Below are positions 6,162-14,530 of a stretch of DNA of 34,130 bases, piece after piece. The number at the start of each line of letters is the position of its first letter. The stretch's first letter is position 1. Position numbers and translations under genes: made by a program. The notes beneath the pieces were generated by a model. It ran no database searches. It had not been told where the DNA came from and worked only from the letters and a program-made list of their open reading frames with translations. Origin of the DNA: JAVBLT01 sp031553315 (GTDB lineage: Bacteria > Verrucomicrobiota > Kiritimatiellia > RFP12 > DVOR01); assembly GCA_031553315.1 (NCBI GenBank), contig JAVBLT010000046.1:1-34130 (forward strand), given 5' to 3'.

Positions 6162-8117
6162 ATGAGTGGATTGGTTGATATCCTTGTGTTTTTCGGTTTC
6201 ATCGCCACCGTGCTGTTCGTCGGCATGTGGAAAAGCCGGGGAACCCAAACGCACACTGAAAACTCGGAAGGCGGCGCCGCCGACTACTTCCTCGCCGGGC
6301 GCGGCCTGAAATGGTGGCTCATCGGCGTCTCGCTCATCGCGGCGAACATCTCCGCCGAACAATTCGTCGGCATGTCGGGTCAGGCCGCCGACTACCTCGG
6401 CCTCGCGATCGCCAGCTACGAATGGCTCGCCGCCGTGACCCTCATCGTCGTGGCCTTCTGCTTCCTGCCCTACTTCCTCAAGACCGGCATCTACACCATT
6501 CCCGAGTTTCTTGAGCACCGTTACAACGCCACCGCCCGCACCATCATGGCCGTGTTCACCATGATCCTGCTCATCGGCGTGTCGCTTGCAGGCGTGATCT
6601 ACGCCGGCGCGCTGCCCATGTGCGAGCTCTTCCGCATGTACGAAATCAACATCGACCTCACCACCTGCTGCTGGGCAATGGGCGCCATGGCCGCCCTCTA
6701 CGTGGCTTTCGGCGGTCTCAAAGCCTGCGCCTGGGCCGACCTCATCCAAGGCACAGCCCTCATCCTCGGCGGCGCCATCATCACCTGGTTCGCCTTCCGC
6801 GCCCTCGGAGCCACCCCGCTGGCCGACCTGTGGGTCGCACAAGGCGTCGGCGCCACGACCGCCGTGGTTCCCGGCACCGCCATCGCAGGCCTCACGGAAT
6901 CTTCGGGATCCATCACCCGTTTCTTCGCCCTCAATCAGGACAAGCTGCACATGGCACTGCCCAGCAGCGACCTCATCCTGCCCGTGACCGCCCTCATGGT
7001 CGGCCTCTGGATCCCCAACTTCTACTACTGGGGCCTCAACCAGTACATCACCCAGCGCCTCCTCGGCTCCGCCTCGCTCGCCGAAGGCCAGAAAGGCATC
7101 GTCCTGGCCGCGGCGCTCAAGCTCGTGGTACCCTTCATCATCGTCTTCCCCGGCATCATCGCCTTCAACCTTTACAAAGGCGAAATGGTCAAGAGCGCCG
7201 AAACCAGCCCCAAAACGCTTTACGCCAACGAAGAGATCCTGAAAAACTTTGAGGCCGACAAAAACCTCACCCCCGCGCAAAGCGCTTACAAAATCTACCC
7301 CATCGACTACTTCTGGGGCGAAAGCAACAAAGAAAAAGCGGCTGAAATCACCGCCTACAACGCCAAGGTTGAAACCGCGCTCGAGCTCCGCAAAGCCGCT
7401 GCGCTTTCCCCCGAAGCCAAAGCCGAAGCGGCCGCGCTCAAAATCCAGAAGGCCGATACGCTGGTCGGCATTAAATACGACACCGCCCTGAACCACCTCA
7501 TCGGAAACCTCCTCAAACCCGGCAACGGCCTGCTCGGCTTCGTGCTCGCGGCATTGCTGGGCGCGATCGTCTCCTCCCTCGCAGCCGTGCTCAACGCCGC
7601 CTCCACCGTCTTCACCATGGATATCTTCAACAAGTTCATCCAAAAAGACGCCCCCCAGGAGAAACTCGTCGTCGTCGGGCGCATCTGCATCGGCGTGTTC
7701 GTTGTGCTGGGCTGTCTGGTCGCCCCTGCGCTCGACAACCCGAAATTCGGCGGCATCTTCACCTACATCCAGGAATTCCAGGGCTTCGTTTCCCCCGGCA
7801 TCCTGGCGGCCTTCGTCTTCGGCCTCATCAACCGCCGCGCGGGCGGCATCACCGGCGTGCTCGCCCTGGTGCTCAACCCCATTCTCTACGGCGCGCTCAA
7901 ATGGGGCTGCCCCAACATCGCCTTCCTTGACCGCATGGCGATCTGCCTGGGCATCCTGCTCGTGGTGATGACGGTGGTCGGCCTCGTGATCAAGCACGAC
8001 AAGCCCGTTGAGTTCCACGCCAAGACCAAGCTCAACCTCGAGCCTTCCCGCGGCGCCCAGATCTGCGCAATCATCGTGCTGATCGCCACCGCCTGCCTCT
8101 ACTGGTACTTCTGGTAA
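6162..8117 (+). CDS. SSS-family sodium/solute symporter, probably for sugars
   Basis: This 651-residue integral membrane protein belongs to the sodium:solute symporter family (SGLT-like). It has about 14 hydrophobic segments, the N-terminal DYFLAGRGLKWW motif, ISAEQFVGMSG and the IPNFYYWGLNQYITQRLL stretch typical of sugar symporters. The galM neighbour supports a sugar substrate. An unusual charged, alanine/lysine/glutamate-rich segment of roughly 100 residues (about 341-445) separates two membrane regions and is longer than in classical members; membrane segments resume at LLGFVLAALLGAIVSSLAAVLNA. The AAGGAAGAA ribosome binding site lies at 6149-6157. A small GCAGG/CCTGC hairpin (6121-6136) sits in the leader, and a strong terminator follows the stop. 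Confidence 0.9.
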   Translation: MSGLVDILVFFGFIATVLFVGMWKSRGTQTHTENSEGGAADYFLAGRGLKWWLIGVSLIAANISAEQFVGMSGQAADYLGLAIASYEWLAAVTLIVVAFCFLPYFLKTGIYTIPEFLEHRYNATARTIMAVFTMILLIGVSLAGVIYAGALPMCELFRMYEINIDLTTCCWAMGAMAALYVAFGGLKACAWADLIQGTALILGGAIITWFAFRALGATPLADLWVAQGVGATTAVVPGTAIAGLTESSGSITRFFALNQDKLHMALPSSDLILPVTALMVGLWIPNFYYWGLNQYITQRLLGSASLAEGQKGIVLAAALKLVVPFIIVFPGIIAFNLYKGEMVKSAETSPKTLYANEEILKNFEADKNLTPAQSAYKIYPIDYFWGESNKEKAAEITAYNAKVETALELRKAAALSPEAKAEAAALKIQKADTLVGIKYDTALNHLIGNLLKPGNGLLGFVLAALLGAIVSSLAAVLNAASTVFTMDIFNKFIQKDAPQEKLVVVGRICIGVFVVLGCLVAPALDNPKFGGIFTYIQEFQGFVSPGILAAFVFGLINRRAGGITGVLALVLNPILYGALKWGCPNIAFLDRMAICLGILLVVMTVVGLVIKHDKPVEFHAKTKLNLEPSRGAQICAIIVLIATACLYWYFW

Positions 8118-8137
8118 GCCGGGAGATGCACAACAAC

Positions 8138-8175
8138 AAAAAGGTTCCGCTCCAAATGGGGCGGAACCTTTTTTT
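8138..8175. terminator. strong bidirectional terminator between convergent genes
   Basis: A 13-bp perfect stem (8138-8150 with 8161-8173) has A-run and T-run flanks and a 10-base loop. It lies between the symporter gene (plus) and rsfS (minus), so it can stop transcripts from both sides. Confidence 0.92.
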
Positions 8176-8196
8176 ATCGCTGAAAAAACGGATTGT

Positions 8197-8553
8197 TTAC
8201 GCTTCAGGATTGAAGGGCACTTCCTTTGCGCCCTGCCACAGGCGCTCAAGCGCGTAATACTCGCGGGCGTCGGGCGCGAAGATGTGACCCACGGCGTGGA
8301 CGTAATCCACGAGAATCCAGCCGCTTTCAGGGTCGCCCGATTTCCGGTAGCAGGTCACGCCAAGCGCCTTGAGGTGCTTTTCGGTATTGGCCGCCACGGC
8401 GCGGAGATGGGGGGCGGAAAGACCGGTGGCAATCACGCAATAGTCGGTCACGGTGGAAATGCCGCGAACATCGAGAATGCGGATATCGTCGGCCTGCTTG
8501 TCGTAAAAAGAGCGGGCAATTTCAATGGCGATCTGTTCGGGGGTCATGGTCAT
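8197..8553 (-). CDS. rsfS: ribosomal silencing factor RsfS
   Basis: RsfS binds ribosomal protein uL14 and blocks subunit joining in poor nutrient conditions. The 118-residue product shows the family pattern: IAIEIARSFYDKQADDIRILDVRGIS, then TDYCVIATG, and SGWILVDYVHAVGHIFAPDAREYYALERLW. The D-Y-C and W-x-L-x-D-Y elements are hallmarks. Two adjacent ATGs (8553 and 8547) are possible starts, with an AAAGGA upstream. The gene overlaps the end of nadD by 32 bases, and the nadD-rsfS pairing is common across bacteria. The 3' end faces the bidirectional terminator. Confidence 0.95.
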   Translation of the reverse strand: MTMTPEQIAIEIARSFYDKQADDIRILDVRGISTVTDYCVIATGLSAPHLRAVAANTEKHLKALGVTCYRKSGDPESGWILVDYVHAVGHIFAPDAREYYALERLWQGAKEVPFNPEA

Positions 8554-9130
8554 GGCTTCTGTAGAGTCCTTTCAGGCGGATATAATTCTCCACCGTTCGC
8601 GGAATAAGATAACCGATTGGTTCGTTTTGTGCAATCTTCTTACGCAGTTCACTCGAAGAAAGTGCGGTGGGAATGCCCGGAAGGCGCTTTCGGAGCAGTT
8701 TTTCGGCAAAGGGGTGCGCGGGTTCCGGGCAACCGGGGCGGTCGAAAACCAGAAAATCGCAAAGCGCCAGCAACCGTTCCGGCTCTTTCCAGGCGGGAAA
8801 GGTCTGCGCGGAATCCATGCCGATGATGCAGGTCAAGCGGCGGTTCGGAAACTGCGCGGAAAGCGCTTCAATGGTCTCGACGGTGTAGGAGGTGCCGCCG
8901 CGCTCAATTTCGGCGGCGCACACGCTGAAGCGCCCCTCCCCTTCAACGGCAAGGCGGAGCATGGCGAGGCGGTCTTCGGCGGAGGCATGCGGGCTGTGAT
9001 CCTTGAGCGCCTGCTGGGCGCAGGGAAGAAACCAGACCTCGTCGAGCCCGGCGGCAAGGGCTTCGCGGGCGAGCATCAGGTGTGCGTTGTGCACAGGATC
9101 GAAGGTACCGCCGAGAAGGCCGGTATTCAT
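8522..9130 (-). CDS. nadD: nicotinate-nucleotide adenylyltransferase NadD
   Basis: NadD adenylates nicotinate mononucleotide to deamido-NAD in NAD synthesis. The 202-residue protein carries the nucleotidyltransferase motif GGTFDPVHNAH at residues 7-17 (usually GTFDPxHxGH; the third-last position is N, then A in place of G) and the C-terminal SSSELR (158-163), which corresponds to the ISSTxxR motif. The ATG at 9130 is chosen because AAGGAG ends 8 bases upstream. An in-frame ATG at 9160 would place that ribosome binding site inside the coding sequence. It lies downstream of the two Na/Pi transporter genes, separated by a 40-bp inverted-repeat element, and overlaps rsfS. Confidence 0.93.
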   Translation of the reverse strand: MNTGLLGGTFDPVHNAHLMLAREALAAGLDEVWFLPCAQQALKDHSPHASAEDRLAMLRLAVEGEGRFSVCAAEIERGGTSYTVETIEALSAQFPNRRLTCIIGMDSAQTFPAWKEPERLLALCDFLVFDRPGCPEPAHPFAEKLLRKRLPGIPTALSSSELRKKIAQNEPIGYLIPRTVENYIRLKGLYRSHDHDPRTDRH

Positions 9131-9168
9131 GGCGCGGGCTCCTTTTTGAAAACGGGGCAAGAGGTTTA

Positions 9169-9208
9169 GAGCAGGTTAAAATTGAGAAGTTTCAATCTGA
9201 ATATGCTC
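9169..9208. mobile_element. 40-bp minimal inverted-repeat element, copy C, in a stop codon
   Basis: This 40-bp segment between TA dinucleotides (9167-9168 and 9209-9210) consists almost only of two facing ends. Left: GAGCAGGTTAAAATTGA; reverse complement of right: GAGCATATTCAGATTGA. The right end matches the 159-bp element ends (GAGCATATTTCGATTGA). It lacks the conserved central palindrome of the longer copies. The TAG stop of the Na/Pi gene ending at 9208 (minus strand) uses the flanking TA plus the first base of the element; without the element the codon would read TAA. Read as RNA it forms a long hairpin that might also weaken read-through into nadD. Confidence 0.7.
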
Positions 9209-10917
9209 TAACGCCCGTCCATTTCATCGAGCATGGCTTCGCCGATGTTGAGGCAATCGTCCTTCAACCGGCGATAGAGGTTGAGCATATCGAGCATCAC
9301 GACCATGCAGAGCGGATCAATGGTGGGATCGCGCTCGGAAAGGCGGGTCATCTGCACGCCGCGGATATCCTTCACGAAGATCGTCAGCTCATTGGCTTCA
9401 TGGTGCATGGGAGAAAGAATGCCGCGGGCATGCTCTTTGCCCTGGCGGAAACCTTCGCTGACGAGGCGGAAGAAGGCGTTGCAGCGGTCATGGAGGGCGA
9501 GGAGCTGTTCGCGGCCGCGGTCGGAGAGCTTCATTTCGTTCTTGCGAATGCGGATGAGCTGCTTCACCAGGCCTGCGGTTTCATCGGAGACCGACTCATA
9601 TTCGTCGGCCACGCGAAGAAGCATGCGGGCGCGCAGGGCGACGTCGCTCGGCAGCGTGTTGGCCATCACGGCGCCCAGGAAGGAGGAAACCTCGTGCTGA
9701 ATGGTATCGAGCTCCTCCTCAATGCGGAAGACGTTTTGCTCCAGCTCTTCGCTCTCCTCGCCCGCAAGCAGGCGGCGCAGGTCGTTGAAGGTCGCTTCCG
9801 CGCGGGTCGACATGAACTCGACTTCTTTGCGCGCCTGCTCCACGGCCACCACGGGGGCAAGCTTGTGCGTATGGAGAATCGTCAGGCGAGGAGTCTCGCG
9901 CACGCTGCTATCGGGAATCAGCGTGCGGATAAGCTTTGCGAAAAGCGGAATGAAAAAGAAGAAAACAAGCGTGTTGGTCACATTGAAAAGCGTGTGCACC
10001 ATGGCGATGGGCTTGCCGATATCGATATTGTACTCCCCGACCACCTCGGTTCCCAGACCGTAGAAGTGGCGGATGGCCGGCAAAATCACCCCAAGGAAGA
10101 AGGGCGCCATGATCATCACGCCGATCATATTGAAAAGCGTATGCGCCAGGGCGGCGCGGCGGGCCTCGGTGGGCGCGGTGATGGCGGCGAGCCAGGCCGT
10201 CACGGTGGTGCCGATGTTCATGCCCAGCACGAGCGAGGCGGCGGTCTCAAACGAAATAATGCCGTTCACGGCCAAGCTGATCGAAATCGCGGTCGCCGCC
10301 GAGGAAGACTGGATGATGGCTGTGAAAATCGTGCCCACAATGATGCACTTGATCAACCCCCACATCGTATGGGCCTCGAACGTGGCGAGCATATTGATAA
10401 AGCCCTGCTGCTCGCTGAGCGGCTTGAGGAACATATCCATCACGCACAAGCCGTAGAAAATCAGGCCAAGGCCAAGGAAAGCGAGACCGATGTACTTCCA
10501 CTTTTCCCGGTAGGCGAAAAGGTAAACAATCGCCGAAACGCCCGTGAGGCCAAGCCCGAACGCCACACCGATTTTCGGGAAGAACGAAACAATCCAGGCG
10601 GTGGCGGTGGTGCCGATATTGGCGCCGATAATCACGTTGATGGCCTGAAGCAGGGTCATCACGCCGGAGCTCACAAAGCCGACCACCATCACGGTCGTGA
10701 TGGAGCTTGATTGAATGATGCCGGTCACGACGGCACCCGTCATGATCCCCGCCAGGCGGGTCGTTGTGGCGGCGGCGATCAGCTTGCGCATGCGCCGCCC
10801 GGCCACGGCCTGGAGACCGTCGGAAATCTGCTTCATGCCCAGGAGGAAGATACCCAGGCCGCCGGTGACTCCGGCGACGGTGCCGATAACGCTGAATGTG
10901 CTTGCTTCTGCGCTCAT
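9208..10917 (-). CDS. Na/Pi cotransporter family protein, downstream copy
   Basis: This 569-residue protein fits the NptA/YjbB-type sodium-dependent phosphate transporter family. Its membrane half (about 1-310) has the two inverted-repeat signatures GIIQSSSITTVMVVG and AIIQSSSAATAIS. The soluble C-terminal half (about 350-550) is a PhoU-like helical domain with FRIEEELDTIQHEVSSFLG and ADEYESVSDETAG. It is predicted to move phosphate across the inner membrane with sodium; the direction is not determined. It starts 16 bases after its paralogue, and part of its leader matches the paralogue's leader, which marks a tandem duplication. The stop codon lies at the edge of a 40-bp repeat. Confidence 0.92.
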   Translation of the reverse strand: MSAEASTFSVIGTVAGVTGGLGIFLLGMKQISDGLQAVAGRRMRKLIAAATTTRLAGIMTGAVVTGIIQSSSITTVMVVGFVSSGVMTLLQAINVIIGANIGTTATAWIVSFFPKIGVAFGLGLTGVSAIVYLFAYREKWKYIGLAFLGLGLIFYGLCVMDMFLKPLSEQQGFINMLATFEAHTMWGLIKCIIVGTIFTAIIQSSSAATAISISLAVNGIISFETAASLVLGMNIGTTVTAWLAAITAPTEARRAALAHTLFNMIGVMIMAPFFLGVILPAIRHFYGLGTEVVGEYNIDIGKPIAMVHTLFNVTNTLVFFFFIPLFAKLIRTLIPDSSVRETPRLTILHTHKLAPVVAVEQARKEVEFMSTRAEATFNDLRRLLAGEESEELEQNVFRIEEELDTIQHEVSSFLGAVMANTLPSDVALRARMLLRVADEYESVSDETAGLVKQLIRIRKNEMKLSDRGREQLLALHDRCNAFFRLVSEGFRQGKEHARGILSPMHHEANELTIFVKDIRGVQMTRLSERDPTIDPLCMVVMLDMLNLYRRLKDDCLNIGEAMLDEMDGR

Positions 10918-10933
10918 TGAGTGTGTGTTTTCC

Positions 10934-12643
10934 TTAACGTGTTTCTGTTTCGTCGAGCATGGCCTCGCCGATGTTGAGAGAATCTTCCTTCAGGCGGCGG
11001 TAAAGATTGAGCATATCGAGCACAACGACCACACAAAGGGGGTCGAGGGTGGGATCGCGATCGGAGAGGCGGGTCATCTGCGAAGCGCGGATGTCTTTGA
11101 CAAAGACCGTCAGCTCATTGGCATCGTGGTGCATGGGGTTCAAAATGCCGTAAGCATAATCCTTGCCCTTGCGGAAAGCATCGCTGACGAGCTGGAAAAA
11201 CGCATCGCTTCGGTCGTGAAGCGCCAGCAGCTGCTCACGCCCGAGATCGGAAAGGGCCATTTCATTTTTGCGAATGCGGATCAGCTGCTTCACCAGGCCC
11301 GCGGTTTCGTCGGAGACCGATTCATATTCATCGGCCACGCGCAACAGCATGCGGGCGCGCAGGGCGACGTCGCTCGGCAGCGTGTTGGCCATCACGGCGC
11401 CGAGAAAAGCGGAAACCTCATGCTGGATGGTGTCAAGCTCTTCCTCAATCTGAAAAACGCTTTGCTCCAACTCCTCGCTTTTCTCACCCGCAAGCAGGCG
11501 GCGCAAAGCGGCGAGCCCCGCCTCGGCGCGGGTCGACATGAATTCAACTTCTTTCCGCGCCTGCTCCACGGCAACCACCGGCGCAATCTTGTGAAGATTC
11601 AGAATCGTCAGGCGCGGCGTTTCACGCACGGCGGCATTGGGGATCAGCTTGCAGATGAGCTTGGCGAAAAGACCCACAAAGGGAATAAACACAAGCGTAT
11701 TGATCACATTGAAAAAGGTGTGCACCATGGCGATGGGCTTGCCGATATCGGTATTGATCTCGCCGGTAACCTCGATCCCAAGGCCATAGGCATGCCGAAA
11801 CGCGGGAAGAATCACCCCGAGAAAAAACGGAGCCATGATCGCGACGCCAATCAGGTTAAACAGCGTGTGGGCGAGCGCGGCGCGGCGGGCTTCGGTGGTC
11901 GCCCCGATCGAAGCGAGCCATGCCGTGACCGTGGTGCCCACATTCATCCCCAGCACAAGCGAGGCCGCCGTTTCAAACGTAATCATGCCGTTGACGGCGA
12001 GGCTGATCGAAATCGCTGTCGCCGCCGATGAAGACTGTATGACGGCGGTGAAAACAGCGCCCACGACCACACACTTCAGAAGCCCCCACACGCTGTGCGC
12101 CTCAAAAGCCGAAAGAATCGCCACAAACCCTTCCTGGCTGCTGAGCGGCAAAAGGAAAGCATTCATCACGTTGAGGCCGTAGAAAATCAACCCCAACCCC
12201 AAAAAAGCCAGGCCGATGTACTTCCATTTCTCCCGGTAGGCGAAAAGGTAAACAATCGCCGAGACGCCCGTAAGCCCAAGCCCGAAAGCAACGCCCATTT
12301 TGGGAAACAGAGACACGATCCACGCCGTGGCGGTCGTGCCGATATTGGCGCCGATAATCACATTGATCGCCTGGAGCAGAGTCATCACCCCCGAGCTCAC
12401 AAGGCCCACAACCATTACGGTTGTGATCGAGCTCGATTGAATGATTCCCGTGACGGCCGCGCCGGTCAGGATCCCGGCGAAACGGTTACTGGTCGCGGCC
12501 GCGATCAGCTTGCGCATACGCCGCCCGGCCACGGCCTGAAGCCCATCCGAAATCTGTTTCATGCCCAACAAAAAAATACCCAAACCGCCGGTCACCCCCG
12601 CGAGGGTCCCGACGATACCGAATGTGCTGGCTTCCGCGCTCAT
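10934..12643 (-). CDS. Na/Pi cotransporter family protein, upstream copy
   Basis: This 569-residue protein has the same length and domain order as its neighbour at 9208-10917, with most residues identical: QSSS motifs in both membrane repeats, then a PhoU-like domain. Differences cluster in the middle of the membrane half (for example NAFLLPLSSQEGFVAILSAF against DMFLKPLSEQQGFINMLATF) and in the C-terminal half. A ribosome binding site (AAGGAGAA) precedes the ATG. It is 96 bases downstream of the LysM gene. No clear promoter was found in that gap, so it may be read from upstream. Two full-length copies with intact motifs suggest retained function, perhaps gene dosage or divergent affinity. 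Confidence 0.92.
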   Translation of the reverse strand: MSAEASTFGIVGTLAGVTGGLGIFLLGMKQISDGLQAVAGRRMRKLIAAATSNRFAGILTGAAVTGIIQSSSITTVMVVGLVSSGVMTLLQAINVIIGANIGTTATAWIVSLFPKMGVAFGLGLTGVSAIVYLFAYREKWKYIGLAFLGLGLIFYGLNVMNAFLLPLSSQEGFVAILSAFEAHSVWGLLKCVVVGAVFTAVIQSSSAATAISISLAVNGMITFETAASLVLGMNVGTTVTAWLASIGATTEARRAALAHTLFNLIGVAIMAPFFLGVILPAFRHAYGLGIEVTGEINTDIGKPIAMVHTFFNVINTLVFIPFVGLFAKLICKLIPNAAVRETPRLTILNLHKIAPVVAVEQARKEVEFMSTRAEAGLAALRRLLAGEKSEELEQSVFQIEEELDTIQHEVSAFLGAVMANTLPSDVALRARMLLRVADEYESVSDETAGLVKQLIRIRKNEMALSDLGREQLLALHDRSDAFFQLVSDAFRKGKDYAYGILNPMHHDANELTVFVKDIRASQMTRLSDRDPTLDPLCVVVVLDMLNLYRRLKEDSLNIGEAMLDETETR

Positions 12644-12739
12644 TGACTACGTGTTCTCCTTGAGGTGTTTCTGATTGGCAAGGGGGCGTGAAGGCAAACA
12701 AAGAAGAGCAAATACCGGCATGGATCGCGACCTTTGGCG

Positions 12740-13360
12740 TCAAGGCTGTTTTTGATCGGGAATGAAAAGAATCTGGCCGACCCGAAGCGCGGAAGGATCC
12801 TTCAAATCATTGGCCTGCATGATCTCGGAAACGCTTTTGCCATACCCGCGGGCGATTTCGGAAAGCGTTTGCCCTCGCTCGACGGTATGTGAATAGCCCG
12901 GCCCGGTCGGTTTCGGTTTTTGGGCCTTTACCGCATTCCGCTGCTGTTGCTGCTGTTCGCGCTCGGCCAGCATAACGGAAATCTTACCTGTAATTTCATT
13001 CGCAATTTCCGGGCGCTGCGCCGCCATATTCTGGCGCAGCGTGTCGATATCGCGCTTGATGGCGATAATCTCCTGCGTTTCGGTCTTGCCCGCGTTTTGT
13101 TCGAGGCGCGCCACGCGGGCGCCCAGCGCGGCCTGTTCGCGGAGAATCGCCTCCTGCTGCGCGTGAACGGCATCGATCGTGATCTGAATGTTTTGAAGCT
13201 GCGTGACGAGCCTCGCCTGTTCGGTTTGCGCGGCGGTCACCTGCGGCGCCGGCTCGCGGGAACCGCCGCTTCGGGAAAAGAAGCCGCGCTCCTGCTGGGC
13301 GTGAAGACCGGTTGCGGCGCACGAGGCGGCAGCCAGGAGGCAAAGAAAGCGAAAAGTCAT
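12740..13360 (-). CDS. exported coiled-coil protein with C-terminal LysM domain
   Basis: This 206-residue protein has a signal peptide (MTFRFLCLLAAASCAATGLHAQ) followed by a helical, glutamine-rich coiled coil (about 45-140). After a short proline-containing linker comes a LysM domain of about 45 residues, YSHTVERGQTLSEIARGYG to LRVGQILFIP (about 154-202). LysM binds peptidoglycan, so the product probably sits in the periplasm at the wall. The ATG at 13360 is chosen because it opens directly on the signal peptide; a longer frame upstream lacks one. It follows trxA by 89 bases with a hairpin between them. Confidence 0.85.
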   Translation of the reverse strand: MTFRFLCLLAAASCAATGLHAQQERGFFSRSGGSREPAPQVTAAQTEQARLVTQLQNIQITIDAVHAQQEAILREQAALGARVARLEQNAGKTETQEIIAIKRDIDTLRQNMAAQRPEIANEITGKISVMLAEREQQQQQRNAVKAQKPKPTGPGYSHTVERGQTLSEIARGYGKSVSEIMQANDLKDPSALRVGQILFIPDQKQP

Positions 13361-13409
13361 GATTCTCTCAAAAAAGTAAACCGCGAAAACAGGCGGCGGC
13401 ATAAAACAG

Positions 13410-13442
13410 GAGAGGACGTTGCATCAAAGCGAACGTCCTCTC
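13410..13442 (-). terminator. hairpin downstream of trxA
   Basis: An 11-bp perfect stem (13410-13420 with 13432-13442) lies 8 bases after the trxA stop on the minus strand. It is followed in that direction by a short TTTT four bases later. It may terminate most trxA transcripts or act as a partial attenuator before the LysM gene. Confidence 0.6.
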
Positions 13443-13449
13443 GATTTCG

Positions 13450-13773
13450 TCAGACCAGTGCGCGGTTAATGGCCGCTTCAATGGCGTCGGCCCGCTGAAG
13501 GCCGACCAGAGTTTCCACCACATTGCCGTCTTTAAAAATCAGCAAAGCCGGAATGCTTCGGATGTTGTAGCGCACCGCCACATCGCGCGCCTGATCGACG
13601 TCGACCTTTGCAAGTGTGGCGCGCCCTTCGAATTTGGGGGCGACGGCGTCGACAATCGGCCCCTGCATTTTACACGGTCCGCACCAGGGAGCCCAGAAAT
13701 CGACGAGGGTGACGCCCGAAGCGATCGCAGCGCCAAAAGTGCCTTCTGTCAGTTCAACGACATGTGCTGCCAT
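13450..13773 (-). CDS. trxA: thioredoxin
   Basis: Thioredoxin is the general cytoplasmic disulfide reductant. The 107-residue product has the standard length, the redox motif WCGPC (C31 and C34) within VDFWAPWCGPCKM, the buried VDVDQ strand and the cis-proline motif SIPALLIFKDG. An AAAGGA ribosome binding site lies upstream. Its own promoter (13825-13853) lies between it and the corrinoid gene, so it can be expressed independently. Confidence 0.95.
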   Translation of the reverse strand: MAAHVVELTEGTFGAAIASGVTLVDFWAPWCGPCKMQGPIVDAVAPKFEGRATLAKVDVDQARDVAVRYNIRSIPALLIFKDGNVVETLVGLQRADAIEAAINRALV

Positions 13774-13824
13774 AGTCTTTTCGTTCCTTTCGCGGGACCT
13801 TCACGGTCAAAATGATGTGCCACC

Positions 13825-13853
13825 ACTATAGCCGACCCCGCCGAAAAAGGCAA
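13825..13853 (-). promoter_or_regulatory. sigma70-type promoter for trxA
   Basis: On the minus strand TTGCCT (13853-13848) and TATAGT (13830-13825) are spaced by exactly 17 bases, about 50 bases upstream of the trxA ATG at 13773. Confidence 0.7.
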
Positions 13854-13873
13854 GCCGCGATTCCGGGAAATTG

Positions 13874-14503
13874 TCAACAGCCCGCCGTGAGCCGCTTCAC
13901 GAGCTGAGCCGCGGAGGCCGCGTCGCGCGAATAGCCGTCGGCGCCGATTTCATCGGCAAAAGCCTGCGTGACCGGAGCCCCGCCGACAATCACCCTGGCG
14001 GGGATTCCCGCCTCGCGCACCGCGCTGACCACAAGCGCCATATTGGCCATTGTGGTGGTGAGCAGCGCCGAAACGCCGACAATCGCGGCGTTGTTCTCCC
14101 GCGCCAGCGCCACAAAGCGCTCGGGCGCCACATCGATCCCCGCATCGATCACGCGAAAGCCCGCGCCCTCGATCATCATCCCCACAAGGTTCTTGCCGAT
14201 ATCGTGCAGATCGCCCTTCACGGTGCCGATCACCACCGTGGCGAGCGGTTCAATGCCCGCCGCCGCCAGCCGGGGCTTGAGCAGCTCCATCCCGGCCTTC
14301 AGCGCGCGCGCGGCAATCAGCACCTCCGGCACGAAAACCTGGTTGAGGCGAAAACGCTCCCCCAGCTCCGCCATCGGAGCCAAGAGCGCATCCTGAAGCA
14401 GGGTCTCGACGGCGACCCCGGCGTCAAGCGCCTGCTGCACGCCTTCCTTCACCGCGGGAACCCGCCCCTTGAGCAGAGCAACGGCAATTTCTGAACAATC
14501 CAT
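13874..14503 (-). CDS. corrinoid (B12-binding) protein of methyltransferase systems
   Basis: This 209-residue protein has the two-domain form of methyltransferase corrinoid proteins (MtaC/MtbC-like and the cobalamin module of methionine synthase). A helical cap (about 1-85) is followed by a Rossmann-like B12 domain with GTVKGDLHDIGKNLV, in which H100 of DxHxxG would be the lower axial ligand of cobalt. The SALLTTT (145-151) and GGAPVT (174-179) elements are also typical. Such proteins carry a methyl group between a substrate-specific methyltransferase and an acceptor. Neither partner enzyme is present here, so the substrate is unknown. The ATG at 14503 has GGAGA 7 bases upstream and sits just after a near-consensus promoter; the longer frame to 14611 would include that promoter. 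Confidence 0.88.
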   Translation of the reverse strand: MDCSEIAVALLKGRVPAVKEGVQQALDAGVAVETLLQDALLAPMAELGERFRLNQVFVPEVLIAARALKAGMELLKPRLAAAGIEPLATVVIGTVKGDLHDIGKNLVGMMIEGAGFRVIDAGIDVAPERFVALARENNAAIVGVSALLTTTMANMALVVSAVREAGIPARVIVGGAPVTQAFADEIGADGYSRDAASAAQLVKRLTAGC

Positions 14504-14530
14504 CTCACATTTCTCCAAAAGAAACGACCC

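Noticed and set aside
6033..8249. Long minus-strand frame opposite the symporter gene
   Set aside because: It is a codon-bias shadow of a clear transporter gene. Its translation is a low-complexity run of acidic and glycine residues, like other antisense frames here.
9082..12031. Two long plus-strand frames opposite the Na/Pi genes that resemble each other
   Set aside because: Their similarity comes only from the duplicated transporter genes on the other strand, and they lack ribosome binding sites and any recognisable motif.
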